A stretch of 64,000 nucleotides of DNA. It comes from Chitinophagaceae bacterium. GTDB taxonomy: Bacteria; Bacteroidota; Bacteroidia; Chitinophagales; Chitinophagaceae. Location: assembly GCA_947452965.1 (NCBI GenBank), contig CANGEW010000010.1, positions 1 through 64,000 of the forward strand. Reading direction: 5' to 3'. The translations under genes and the position numbers were made by a program. Below, one piece after another: positions 54,019-61,933 of the stretch. The notes beneath the pieces were generated by a model. That model made no database searches and was not told where the DNA came from. It worked only from the letters and a program-made list of their open reading frames with translations. The stretch's first letter is position 1, and every line of letters starts with the position of its first letter.

Positions 54019-54696
54019 ATGTTACACACAACTTTGCTAAGTTTTGACTGGTTAAATTTATTGCATCCCGATTGGTACATCAATAATGGCGGATTGTGGT
54101 TTATTGTTTTTGTAGTTTTTGCGGAAACTGGTTTATTTGCAGGCTTTTTTCTTCCGGGAGATTCTTTGCTGTTTGTTGCAGGTATTTACAGTAATGATTT
54201 AGTTCAATCAGCATTCAAAACACAATTAGATAATTCTTTGCTTGATTTGTTGATACTTGGAGTATTGATTTCTTCTGCAGGAATTATTGGGAATATGGTT
54301 GGATACTGGTTTGGTAAAAAAAGTGGTCCTTTTCTTTTTGATAGAAAAGATACTTTTTTCTTCAAGAAAAAATATTTGTACCAGGCAAAAGATTTTTATG
54401 AAAAACATGGCGGAGGTGCCATTGTTATGGGAAGATTTCTTCCTATTGTAAGAACCTTTGCTCCGATTGTTGCTGGTATTGTACAAATGGATAGAAAGCG
54501 TTTTGTTTTTTTTAATGTAGTAGGAAGTTTAGCTTGGGTATTTTCAATGATTACTGCCGGTCATTATCTTCAAACCATAATCTTTAACTCATTCGGCTTT
54601 GATTTAAAGAAACATCTGGAAGTGATAGTGATTGGAATTGTTTTTATTACTACAGTCCCTGTCTTGTTCAAAATGTTATCGAAAAAGAAATCTTAA
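54019..54696 (+). CDS. DedA-family membrane protein
   Basis: A 225-residue membrane protein (ATG at 54019, MLHTTLLSF; the TTG at 53962 only extends into the intergenic part). DedA features: FAETGLFAGFFLPGDSLLFVAGIYS (about 34-58), GYWFGKKSGPFLFDRKDTFFFKKKYL (about 95-120) and VMGRFLPIVRTFAPIVAGIVQMDRKRFVFFNVVGSLAWV (about 136-174) with the conserved Arg pair. Family members flip or recycle lipid carriers such as undecaprenyl phosphate and polar lipids. Confidence 0.93.
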   Translation: MLHTTLLSFDWLNLLHPDWYINNGGLWFIVFVVFAETGLFAGFFLPGDSLLFVAGIYSNDLVQSAFKTQLDNSLLDLLILGVLISSAGIIGNMVGYWFGKKSGPFLFDRKDTFFFKKKYLYQAKDFYEKHGGGAIVMGRFLPIVRTFAPIVAGIVQMDRKRFVFFNVVGSLAWVFSMITAGHYLQTIIFNSFGFDLKKHLEVIVIGIVFITTVPVLFKMLSKKKS

Positions 54697-54723
54697 TGTT
54701 TCAATAAGTTTGATTGCAATCAG

Positions 54724-55953
54724 ATGAAAAAATCCACATCAACCTCGCTTGTAACCCTTACCGTTTTGGTAGCTGCCTTGGGTTACTTTGTAGATATATA
54801 TGATTTGTTATTGTTTAGCATTATAAGAATGCCAAGTTTGGAATCATTGGGATTAAATGACGTTCAGGTAAAGTTACAGGGAGAAGAAATCTTGACATGG
54901 CAAATGATAGGACTATTATTAGGAGGAATCATTTGGGGCGTGATGGGTGATAAAAAAGGTCGCTTGAGTGTATTGTTCGGCTCTATCTTACTCTACTCAT
55001 TAGCAAACATTGCTAACGGATTGGTTCAAACAGTTGACCAATACAAATGGATACGCTTTGTAGCCGGTTTAGGACTGGCCGGTGAATTAGGGGCTGGAAT
55101 TACATTGGTTTCTGAATTGGTAGCAAAAGAAAGAAGAGGTGTAATCACTTCATTAGTTGCAGGAATTGGACTTTCCGGAGCGATTGTTGCTTTTGTTATA
55201 AAAGAAAATTTTGATTGGCGTACCTGTTATTTTATTGGCGGAGGAATGGGTTTCTTGTTGCTTATTTTAAGAGTCTCTGTTTTTGAATCGGGTATGTACC
55301 ATGAAATAAAACAGATGAACATACAGAAAGGAAATTTTTTCATGATTTTTACAAATAAAGACAGAATCAAAAGATACCTTTTGAATGTGCTGATAGGGTT
55401 ACCTACCTGGCTGGTTATTGGTGTGTTGATTACCTTCTCAAATGAGTTTGGCAAACAAATGGGCATCAAAGAAAAAATTGATCCGGGAAAGTCTGTCATG
55501 TATGCCTACGTGTTAATTTCTATTGGCGATATTTTTATTGGATTTTTAAGTCAGTGGTTGAGAAGCAGAAAAAGAGCATTGTATATTTTTTATGCAATTA
55601 CTGTGTTTTTTATTGTGTTATATTTTACCGCTCAATGGAACGGATCTGCTCAAGGAATGTATTTGATTTGTGCAGGATTGGGCTTAGGTACAGGCTTTTG
55701 GGCCATATTTGTTACGATGGCAGCGGAGCAATTTGGAACCAATCTAAGGGCAACAGCTACAACAACTATTCCTAATATGGTTAGAGGAATGCTGGCAATT
55801 TTTATTTTACCGCTGTTTAAATTATTGAGAAACTATACATCTTATTATCAGGCAGGTTGGATTACAGTGGTGATTGTTATGTTTATTAGCACAATGGCTG
55901 TCATTGCAATAAAAGAAACATTTGGTAAGGATCTGAATTTTGTAGAAAATTAA
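54724..55953 (+). CDS. MFS transporter
   Basis: A 409-residue major facilitator protein with about twelve spans. The loop motif GVMGDKKGRLSVLFGSI (about 73-89), GLGLAGELGAGITLVSELVAKERRGVITS (about 115-143) and RATATTTIPNMVRGM (about 342-356) resemble the sugar-phosphate/metabolite:H+ symporters. Substrate is not known. It lies 27 nt after the DedA gene. Confidence 0.88.
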   Translation: MKKSTSTSLVTLTVLVAALGYFVDIYDLLLFSIIRMPSLESLGLNDVQVKLQGEEILTWQMIGLLLGGIIWGVMGDKKGRLSVLFGSILLYSLANIANGLVQTVDQYKWIRFVAGLGLAGELGAGITLVSELVAKERRGVITSLVAGIGLSGAIVAFVIKENFDWRTCYFIGGGMGFLLLILRVSVFESGMYHEIKQMNIQKGNFFMIFTNKDRIKRYLLNVLIGLPTWLVIGVLITFSNEFGKQMGIKEKIDPGKSVMYAYVLISIGDIFIGFLSQWLRSRKRALYIFYAITVFFIVLYFTAQWNGSAQGMYLICAGLGLGTGFWAIFVTMAAEQFGTNLRATATTTIPNMVRGMLAIFILPLFKLLRNYTSYYQAGWITVVIVMFISTMAVIAIKETFGKDLNFVEN

Positions 55954-55964
55954 AGTATATCATT

Positions 55965-56975
55965 TTGAAAAAGATATTAATCATTCGTTTTTCTTCAATT
56001 GGAGATATCGTTCTTGCCAGTCCGGTTTTTAGATGTATTAAACAACAACTGCCAGATTCTGAAATTCATTTCCTTACAAAAAAATCTTTCAAAGACGTTA
56101 CCAAACACAATCCCTATATTGATCAGTTTTATTATTATGATCATAATATGCCGGTGTTGATTGATCAGTTGAAAGAACAGAATTTTGATGTTGTGATTGA
56201 TCTACATAATAATATAAGAAGCGGAAAAATAAAATCAGCTTTAGGAAAACTAACTTATACCATTAATAAACTCACTTTTCAGAAATTACTTTTGACCAAG
56301 TTCAAAATTAATTTGATGCCCGGCAGGCATATCACTCAACGTTCATTGGATGCCGTTGCAGCATTGGGTGTAAAAGACGACGGGTTAGGGTTGGATTATT
56401 TTATTGGTACTGATGAACATATTCAATTATCGGATTTACCCGCCTCACATCAGTTAGGCTATGTTGCTATTGTGATTGGGGCAAATCATCGCACTAAAAA
56501 AATGCCTGTCAACAAACTTAAAGAGCTTTGTAATAAAATTAATTACCCAATTATTTTATTGGGAGGAAATGCAGAAGTTCAAGAAGGGAATGTGATTGCT
56601 TCAGCAGACACTATAAAAATCTATAACTCTTGCGGTAAGTTTTCTTTAAACGAGTCGGCAGATATTATTCAAAAATCAAAGCTGGTCATTTCTCACGATA
56701 CAGGTCTTCAATATGTGGCCTGTGCTTTCAAGAAGCAGGTAATTGCTATTTGGGGGGGGACATCACCAAAGCTTGATGTAGAACCTTATTACGGCAATTC
56801 TTTTTCATTAAATTCTTATCCGCCAATCTATGAAAATATTTCATTAAATCTCTGGTGTCAGCCATGCAGCAAATACGGTGGAAAAAAATGTCCATTAGGA
56901 CATTTTAATTGTATGAACAAACAAGATATTAATTTGATTGTTCAAAAAGTTCATACACGATTAGGAATTATCTGA
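55965..56975 (+). CDS. glycosyltransferase family 9 (heptosyltransferase-like)
   Basis: A 336-residue GT9 enzyme. TTG start at 55965 gives the typical N-terminus KKILIIRFSSIGDIVLASPVFR (about 2-23). The C-terminal donor-binding half has IVIGANHRTKKMP, ILLGGNAEVQEG (about 193-204), SKLVISHDTGLQYVACAFKKQVIAIWGGTSPKLD (about 241-274) and PCSKYGGKKCPLGHFNCM, a cysteine-rich segment common in this group. It probably adds a sugar to lipopolysaccharide core. Its stop directly abuts the stop of the Nramp gene. Confidence 0.9.
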   Translation: MKKILIIRFSSIGDIVLASPVFRCIKQQLPDSEIHFLTKKSFKDVTKHNPYIDQFYYYDHNMPVLIDQLKEQNFDVVIDLHNNIRSGKIKSALGKLTYTINKLTFQKLLLTKFKINLMPGRHITQRSLDAVAALGVKDDGLGLDYFIGTDEHIQLSDLPASHQLGYVAIVIGANHRTKKMPVNKLKELCNKINYPIILLGGNAEVQEGNVIASADTIKIYNSCGKFSLNESADIIQKSKLVISHDTGLQYVACAFKKQVIAIWGGTSPKLDVEPYYGNSFSLNSYPPIYENISLNLWCQPCSKYGGKKCPLGHFNCMNKQDINLIVQKVHTRLGII

Positions 56976-58907
56976 TTATAATTTTACTATGAATACGGGT
57001 ATTTTTAAATGGTGTCTTACTTTATCAATGGTGCTTCCATAAATAAAGTCTTTTATGCCTTTGTGTCCATGGGCACCAATGATTAATAAATCAATGGATT
57101 CTTCGTTTGCTATTCGTACAATTTCTCTTGATGGGTGTTGGTATCCTAAAACTCCTTTGGCTCGAATTCCTTTTTCGATAAGTGATTGCACAACACTATC
57201 CAATTGTTGTCGGTCGCGTTTTGTTTCATAGTCATCTGTATGTTCAAGGTGTAATCTTGCTGAGGCGCTCTCTACAACATGTATTACGATTAATTCTTTG
57301 TCTGCTATTCCTTGTCCTAATGCTGCCGAAATGATTTTATGATCATCTTTTCCAAAGTCTAATGCAATGCCAATTTTTTTATAAGTCGGAATATTTAATT
57401 CTGTTTTGTTTATATGATCACTATGAATGATAATAGAGTATAATTCTTTCTTTTTGTGTATTAAAGGAAAAATTAAAATGTAAAAGAGTAATAAGATAAG
57501 CAATATTACTGCAACTATTACAATAGTTTTCCAAATCAAGTGTTCTTGTTCTATTAGAAGTAAGACTACTTCATCATAAATCATTTTACTATTCAGTAAG
57601 ATTAAAACAATTGCCATTGTCCATGCAATGATTTGGACATATTTCTTGATCACAAAATCTTTCATCAAATTCTTGTCGCTTACAAAATGTATTAGAGGAA
57701 TAATGGCGAAGGCAAGTTGAACGCTTAAAATAACTTGACTTAAAATTAAAAGTGAATCAATCTTATTTTCTCCGGTAATGCTTATGAATATAAGGGCAGG
57801 AATAATGGCAATCAATCGAGTAATGAGTCTTCTTGTTACATGGTTGATTCTTAATTGTAAATGGCCTTCCATTACGATTTGACCAGAAAGTGTTCCTGTA
57901 ATGGTAGAGCTTTGTCCTGATGCTATTAAAGCTATTGCGAATAATTTTGATGCAAGTGTGCTTCCTAAAAGAGGGGCAATCAGCTGATGTGCTTGTTTTA
58001 TGGCCCCTACATCTGTTCGTCCAGTTTTAAAAAAAACAGTAGCTGCTAAAATTAATATGGCTGCATTAATAAGTAAAGCAACATTTAAAGCGATTGAACT
58101 ATCAATGATACTCCATTTGATAGCTTCCTTTATTCCGTCAGGTGTTCTTTTTATTTTTCGTGTTTGTATTAAAGCGGAATGTAGATATAAATTATGGGGC
58201 ATTACGGTTGCTCCAATCATTCCTATGGCTAGATACAATGCAGTCTCTTTTGGAATGATTCCGTTGATATGTTCTGTTGCATAGAGAGTGGTTGCATTGG
58301 GTAATGATGGGATGAAGCCTTTCAAGATGTTTGATATGGAGGGGTGAGCAATCCATATATTTACAAAAAAGGCTACTCCAATAATAGCAATCAATGTAAT
58401 GACAAATGCTTCAATTTTTCTCATGCCTAATTTTTGCAAATAAAGTAAAAGAAACGTGTCTAATACAGTAATACTAACACCTACGAGTAGTGGTAATCCA
58501 AATAATAATTGCAATCCAATAGCCATGCCAAGCACTTCAGCTAAATCAGTTGCTGCAATGGCTATTTCGGCTAATATCCATAAAATAAAATTGATTTTTT
58601 TGGGATAATATTCTCTGTTGGCTTGAGCTAAATCTCGTCCTCTTACAATGCCAAGCCTTGCACTTAGGCTTTGCAAAAGAATAGCCATGATATTGCTAAC
58701 CAGAAGTATCCAAATTAATGAATAGCCATATTTACTCCCCCCTGCAATATCGGTAGCCCAATTTCCTGGATCCATATAACCTACACTTACTAAATAAGCA
58801 GGACCAATAAATGAAAATATTTTTTTCCATTGAGTTCGTTTTTGCGTAGTATCAACGCTTTCATGAATCTCGCCCAGTGAATGATTGTATAAATTATTGT
58901 CTGCCAT
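56976..58907 (-). CDS. Nramp divalent metal transporter fused to a universal stress domain
   Basis: A 643-residue fusion. Residues about 30-480: Nramp transporter with metal ligands Asp46 and Asn49 in MDPGNWATD and Met236 in VMPHNLYLH, so Mn2+/Fe2+ import with protons is expected. Residues about 495-643: UspA domain with a complete ATP loop GAHGHKGIKDFIYGST (G-x2-G-x9-GS). The USP domain would sit in the cytoplasm and could sense ATP or regulate transport. A dyad AAGTG-TCAT-CACTT (58921-58934) lies 13 nt upstream. Confidence 0.93.
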   Translation of the reverse strand: MADNNLYNHSLGEIHESVDTTQKRTQWKKIFSFIGPAYLVSVGYMDPGNWATDIAGGSKYGYSLIWILLVSNIMAILLQSLSARLGIVRGRDLAQANREYYPKKINFILWILAEIAIAATDLAEVLGMAIGLQLLFGLPLLVGVSITVLDTFLLLYLQKLGMRKIEAFVITLIAIIGVAFFVNIWIAHPSISNILKGFIPSLPNATTLYATEHINGIIPKETALYLAIGMIGATVMPHNLYLHSALIQTRKIKRTPDGIKEAIKWSIIDSSIALNVALLINAAILILAATVFFKTGRTDVGAIKQAHQLIAPLLGSTLASKLFAIALIASGQSSTITGTLSGQIVMEGHLQLRINHVTRRLITRLIAIIPALIFISITGENKIDSLLILSQVILSVQLAFAIIPLIHFVSDKNLMKDFVIKKYVQIIAWTMAIVLILLNSKMIYDEVVLLLIEQEHLIWKTIVIVAVILLILLLFYILIFPLIHKKKELYSIIIHSDHINKTELNIPTYKKIGIALDFGKDDHKIISAALGQGIADKELIVIHVVESASARLHLEHTDDYETKRDRQQLDSVVQSLIEKGIRAKGVLGYQHPSREIVRIANEESIDLLIIGAHGHKGIKDFIYGSTIDKVRHHLKIPVFIVKL

Positions 58908-58920
58908 CAGTAAAAAAAAT

Positions 58921-58934
58921 AAGTGTCATCACTT
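58921..58934. promoter_or_regulatory. dyad upstream of the Nramp-USP gene
   Basis: AAGTG-TCAT-CACTT, 5-bp arms and a 4-nt centre, in the leader 13 nt before the start codon. Possible metalloregulator site; weak evidence, could be chance. Confidence 0.25.
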
Positions 58935-59025
58935 TTTTCAAAATAAGTAATGGAATTTTAATTATTAGTCAAATATCATACAAATCGGAATAATATTCTA
59001 TTATATTGTATTTCAAACCCTCAAA

Positions 59026-60678
59026 ATGGATTTTAAACATTTTTCATTTCCTTACCCCATTGATGCTGATTACCAAAAGAAAATAGCTTATTTTTCTATG
59101 GAATATGCTATTCACCAGCCTTTAAAATTATATAGCGGTGGCTTAGGGTATTTAAGTGGTTCTCATTTGCGAAGTGCCTATGAATTAAAACAACATTTAA
59201 TAGGCATCGGTATTTTTTGGAAATACGGTTATTACGATCAGGCAAGAAATCAAGATTTAACCTTGCAAATTCAATGGAATGAAAAGTTATATAATTTTTT
59301 AGAAGAGACAGACATAAAATTTCAAATAGAAATTCATGGGCATCCAGTTTGGGTGAAAGTGCTTTATTTGAATCCAGAGGTTTTTAAATCGGCTCCATTA
59401 TTTTTATTAACTACTGATATACCTGAAAATGATTACGTTTCTCAAACAATTTCACACCGTTTATATGATGCTAATGTGGCAACTAAGGTGGCTCAATTTA
59501 TTTTGTTGGGTGTAGGGGGAGCCAAATTATTGGATGAGATAAATTATAACCCCGATTTTTATCATCTCAATGAAGCTCATGGTATCAGTTCTGCATTTTA
59601 TTTATTTCACAAATTGGGTTCATTAGAAGAAGTTAAAAAAAGACTTGTTTTTACTACTCATACACCTGAAGAAGCCGGTAATGAAAAGCATGATGTTTTT
59701 CTATGTCAAAAAATGGGATATTTCTGTGGTATGGATATTGAAACTGTAAAAAGATTATCGAGTGTAACCAATGATCTTTTTAATCATTCACTCGTTGCAT
59801 TGCGTTTTGCAAAGTTAGCAAATGGAGTAAGTAAACTTCATGGGGAAGTCAGCAGAGCATTGTGGAGTCATCACGACAATATTTGTAAAATCACCTCTAT
59901 TACAAATGCCCAAAATTGGTCATACTGGTCGGATAAAGAATTGTACAAACATAAAGAAGCTCTTTCGCTTAATTTATTTTCAGAAAGAAAGAAAATATTA
60001 AAAAGAAATACTTTAGAAATGGTGGCTGATCAAACAGGAAAAATTTTGGATCCCAATATCTGCACTATTGTTTGGGCTAGAAGATTTGCAGGCTATAAGC
60101 GTGCTGATTTGCTAACTAGAGATTTAAATAAATTCACCGAATTATTAAGTAATACTAAATATCCGGTGCAAATCATTTGGGCTGGGAAACCGTATCCTTT
60201 AGATTATCCAGCTATCAAAGATTTTAATTATCTGGTTCATTTGAGTAAGCAATTTAAAAACATGGCGGTTTGTGTAGGATATGAATTATCAATTAGTAAA
60301 CAACTAAAACAAGTTGCAGATGTTTGGTTGAATAATCCAAGGGTTCCCAGAGAGGCGAGTGGCACAAGTGGTATGACTGCTGCGATGAATGGAGCTATCA
60401 ATTTTAGTACCAATGATGGATGGATTCGAGAGTTTATTCAACATGGAGAGAATGGATTTGTTATTCCGTTAACCGATTATGAAAACATGTCGGTTGATGA
60501 ACAAGACGATTATGATTTTGCTCAATTATATGACATTCTCGAAAAAGAGATTCTTCCAATGTATTATGATCGTCCTAATAAATGGCTTGAAATCACCATG
60601 AAGGGGATGAACGACGTAAGAATACAATTCGATAGTAATAGAATGGTTAAAGAATATTATGAAGTTTTATATCAATAG
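59026..60678 (+). CDS. glycogen/alpha-glucan phosphorylase-like protein lacking the PLP lysine
   Basis: A 550-residue GT35-like protein of the short alpha-glucan phosphorylase type. Recognisable: IAYFSMEYAIHQPLKLYSGGLG (about 20-41), FYHLNEAHGIS, VFTTHTPEEAGNEKHD, ANGVSKLHGEVSR (about 266-278), VWARRFAGYKRADLL (about 347-361) and PREASGTSGMTAAMNGAINFSTNDGW (about 442-467). In phosphorylases the residue after SGM or GNM is the lysine that binds pyridoxal phosphate; here it is Thr451 (codon ACT). GYLSGSH also replaces the usual GxLAGDH. So a normal PLP-dependent phosphorolysis is doubtful, although the fold and sugar-binding residues appear kept. Confidence 0.85.
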   Translation: MDFKHFSFPYPIDADYQKKIAYFSMEYAIHQPLKLYSGGLGYLSGSHLRSAYELKQHLIGIGIFWKYGYYDQARNQDLTLQIQWNEKLYNFLEETDIKFQIEIHGHPVWVKVLYLNPEVFKSAPLFLLTTDIPENDYVSQTISHRLYDANVATKVAQFILLGVGGAKLLDEINYNPDFYHLNEAHGISSAFYLFHKLGSLEEVKKRLVFTTHTPEEAGNEKHDVFLCQKMGYFCGMDIETVKRLSSVTNDLFNHSLVALRFAKLANGVSKLHGEVSRALWSHHDNICKITSITNAQNWSYWSDKELYKHKEALSLNLFSERKKILKRNTLEMVADQTGKILDPNICTIVWARRFAGYKRADLLTRDLNKFTELLSNTKYPVQIIWAGKPYPLDYPAIKDFNYLVHLSKQFKNMAVCVGYELSISKQLKQVADVWLNNPRVPREASGTSGMTAAMNGAINFSTNDGWIREFIQHGENGFVIPLTDYENMSVDEQDDYDFAQLYDILEKEILPMYYDRPNKWLEITMKGMNDVRIQFDSNRMVKEYYEVLYQ

Positions 60679-60689
60679 CGTTTAAACAA

Positions 60690-61520
60690 TTAATAACTAT
60701 AAGAACTAGAGCTTTTACTTTGTGTAGAAACTTGCATTTCTTTTCCCATGATGCTTATGGTATTATTCATGTTGATGTCAATATTGTTACTCATTACCAA
60801 ACCACTAATAATATTGCTTGTTATTTGTCCACTAATAGTAGCGTTAATTGTTACATCTGCATCATTTCCCTGAATTTCCTGCGTTGAACTTCCAGAAATA
60901 ATTCCATTTACTTGGATAGTCGCTATTTGATTTTCTATGGATATAATGGTATAAACTTTCTTTGTGCTAATGCCCTCTGCAGACGTTGAGTCTATCCAAA
61001 AATCACCAGTTTTTTTATCATCTGGGATGATTAAAAATGCTTCACTTGCAGTTTGATTGCCACCACCTGAACCAGAGAATGATTCCATGATATTTGAATC
61101 TCCTTCTTCTTTCTCTTTTGAATCTTTCTTTTTAGAAGGGATAATCTTACCTGTTTTTTTATCGATACTTATCGTGTCGGGGTGGTTTATTTTCTCTGAA
61201 ATTTGCTTGCCCAATTCAGATTTTTTGTCATCTGCATTATCTGAATCGAAACTTGAACTTTGTCCCATTCCTTCGGCGGTTGTCTTCATATGGGTTATTT
61301 CATTGCAGATAATATAAGTTTTATCTGTTTCTCCAATTACTCTCATTTTTATTGTTGAGTTACTATTGGTTTTCATACTTCCCATTTCGAAGTCTGCATC
61401 TGAATCGGTATTGAATGTACCTGTAATGACTTGATCTTTTTTTAATACAAGTTGATTGTTATTTTGAGCGAATGTGTAGCTAAAAAAAAGGGTAAAAAAA
61501 GAAAAAAATATTTTTTTCAT
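60690..61520 (-). CDS. secreted hypothetical protein, possibly DUF6263-like
   Basis: A 276-residue exported protein (signal peptide 1-18, YTFAQ). The mature part is polar, with a Lys/Glu/Ser linker (about 115-150) and beta-rich segments such as TYIICNEITHMKTT (about 68-81) and KVYTIISIENQIATIQVNGIISG (about 187-209). The pattern reminds me of DUF6263 proteins but I am not sure. It ends in a Ser/Tyr-rich tail. Convergent with the phosphorylase-like gene. Confidence 0.6.
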   Translation of the reverse strand: MKKIFFSFFTLFFSYTFAQNNNQLVLKKDQVITGTFNTDSDADFEMGSMKTNSNSTIKMRVIGETDKTYIICNEITHMKTTAEGMGQSSSFDSDNADDKKSELGKQISEKINHPDTISIDKKTGKIIPSKKKDSKEKEEGDSNIMESFSGSGGGNQTASEAFLIIPDDKKTGDFWIDSTSAEGISTKKVYTIISIENQIATIQVNGIISGSSTQEIQGNDADVTINATISGQITSNIISGLVMSNNIDINMNNTISIMGKEMQVSTQSKSSSSYSY

Positions 61521-61571
61521 AAAATAGGTTGAATATAATTGAATAAGAATTTAGAAATAAAAGTAAGAAAA

Positions 61572-61605
61572 AAAAAGAGACTGTCCTTTCGAAACAGTCT
61601 CTTTT
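61572..61605 (-). terminator. terminator of the cold shock gene
   Basis: AGAGACTGT (61576-61584) pairs with ACAGTCTCT (61594-61602), extended by flanking A/T pairs; on the minus strand a T run follows. It lies about 20 nt after the csp stop. Confidence 0.88.
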
Positions 61606-61624
61606 GCAAAAAAATGAATTAAAA

Positions 61625-61828
61625 TTATCCGATTACTGTTACATTAACAGCGTTCATTCCTTTTTTTCCGTTTTGAAGTTCAAACTCAACTTTGTCACCT
61701 TCTTTGATTTCGTTGATTAATCCACTTACGTGTACGAAAGTTTCTTTGTCTGAATCATCATGCTTGATGAAACCGAATCCTTTTTCAGTGTTGAAAAACT
61801 TTACGGTTCCTTGATTTTTTGTTTCCAT
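61625..61828 (-). CDS. cold shock protein (CspA family)
   Basis: A 67-residue single-stranded nucleic acid binder. RNP1 KGFGFI (16-21) and RNP2-like TFVHVS (30-35) are present, and the N-terminus GTVKFFNTEKGFGFI is classic. A leader of roughly 70-90 nt likely precedes it, as is common for csp mRNAs. RNA chaperone function expected. Confidence 0.96.
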   Translation of the reverse strand: METKNQGTVKFFNTEKGFGFIKHDDSDKETFVHVSGLINEIKEGDKVEFELQNGKKGMNAVNVTVIG

Positions 61829-61933
61829 TTTAATTTGTATTGTATTTTAATAAAGAACGAAGATACTCTTTTGAGAGCAGCTTGTCTAATAAATACTTAC
61901 AAATATTATTTTTTGTCAAACAAAAACGTTCTA

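Noticed and set aside
56940-57000. Frameshift or fusion at the GT9/Nramp junction
   Set aside because: The two genes are convergent and their stop codons simply abut; both proteins are complete.
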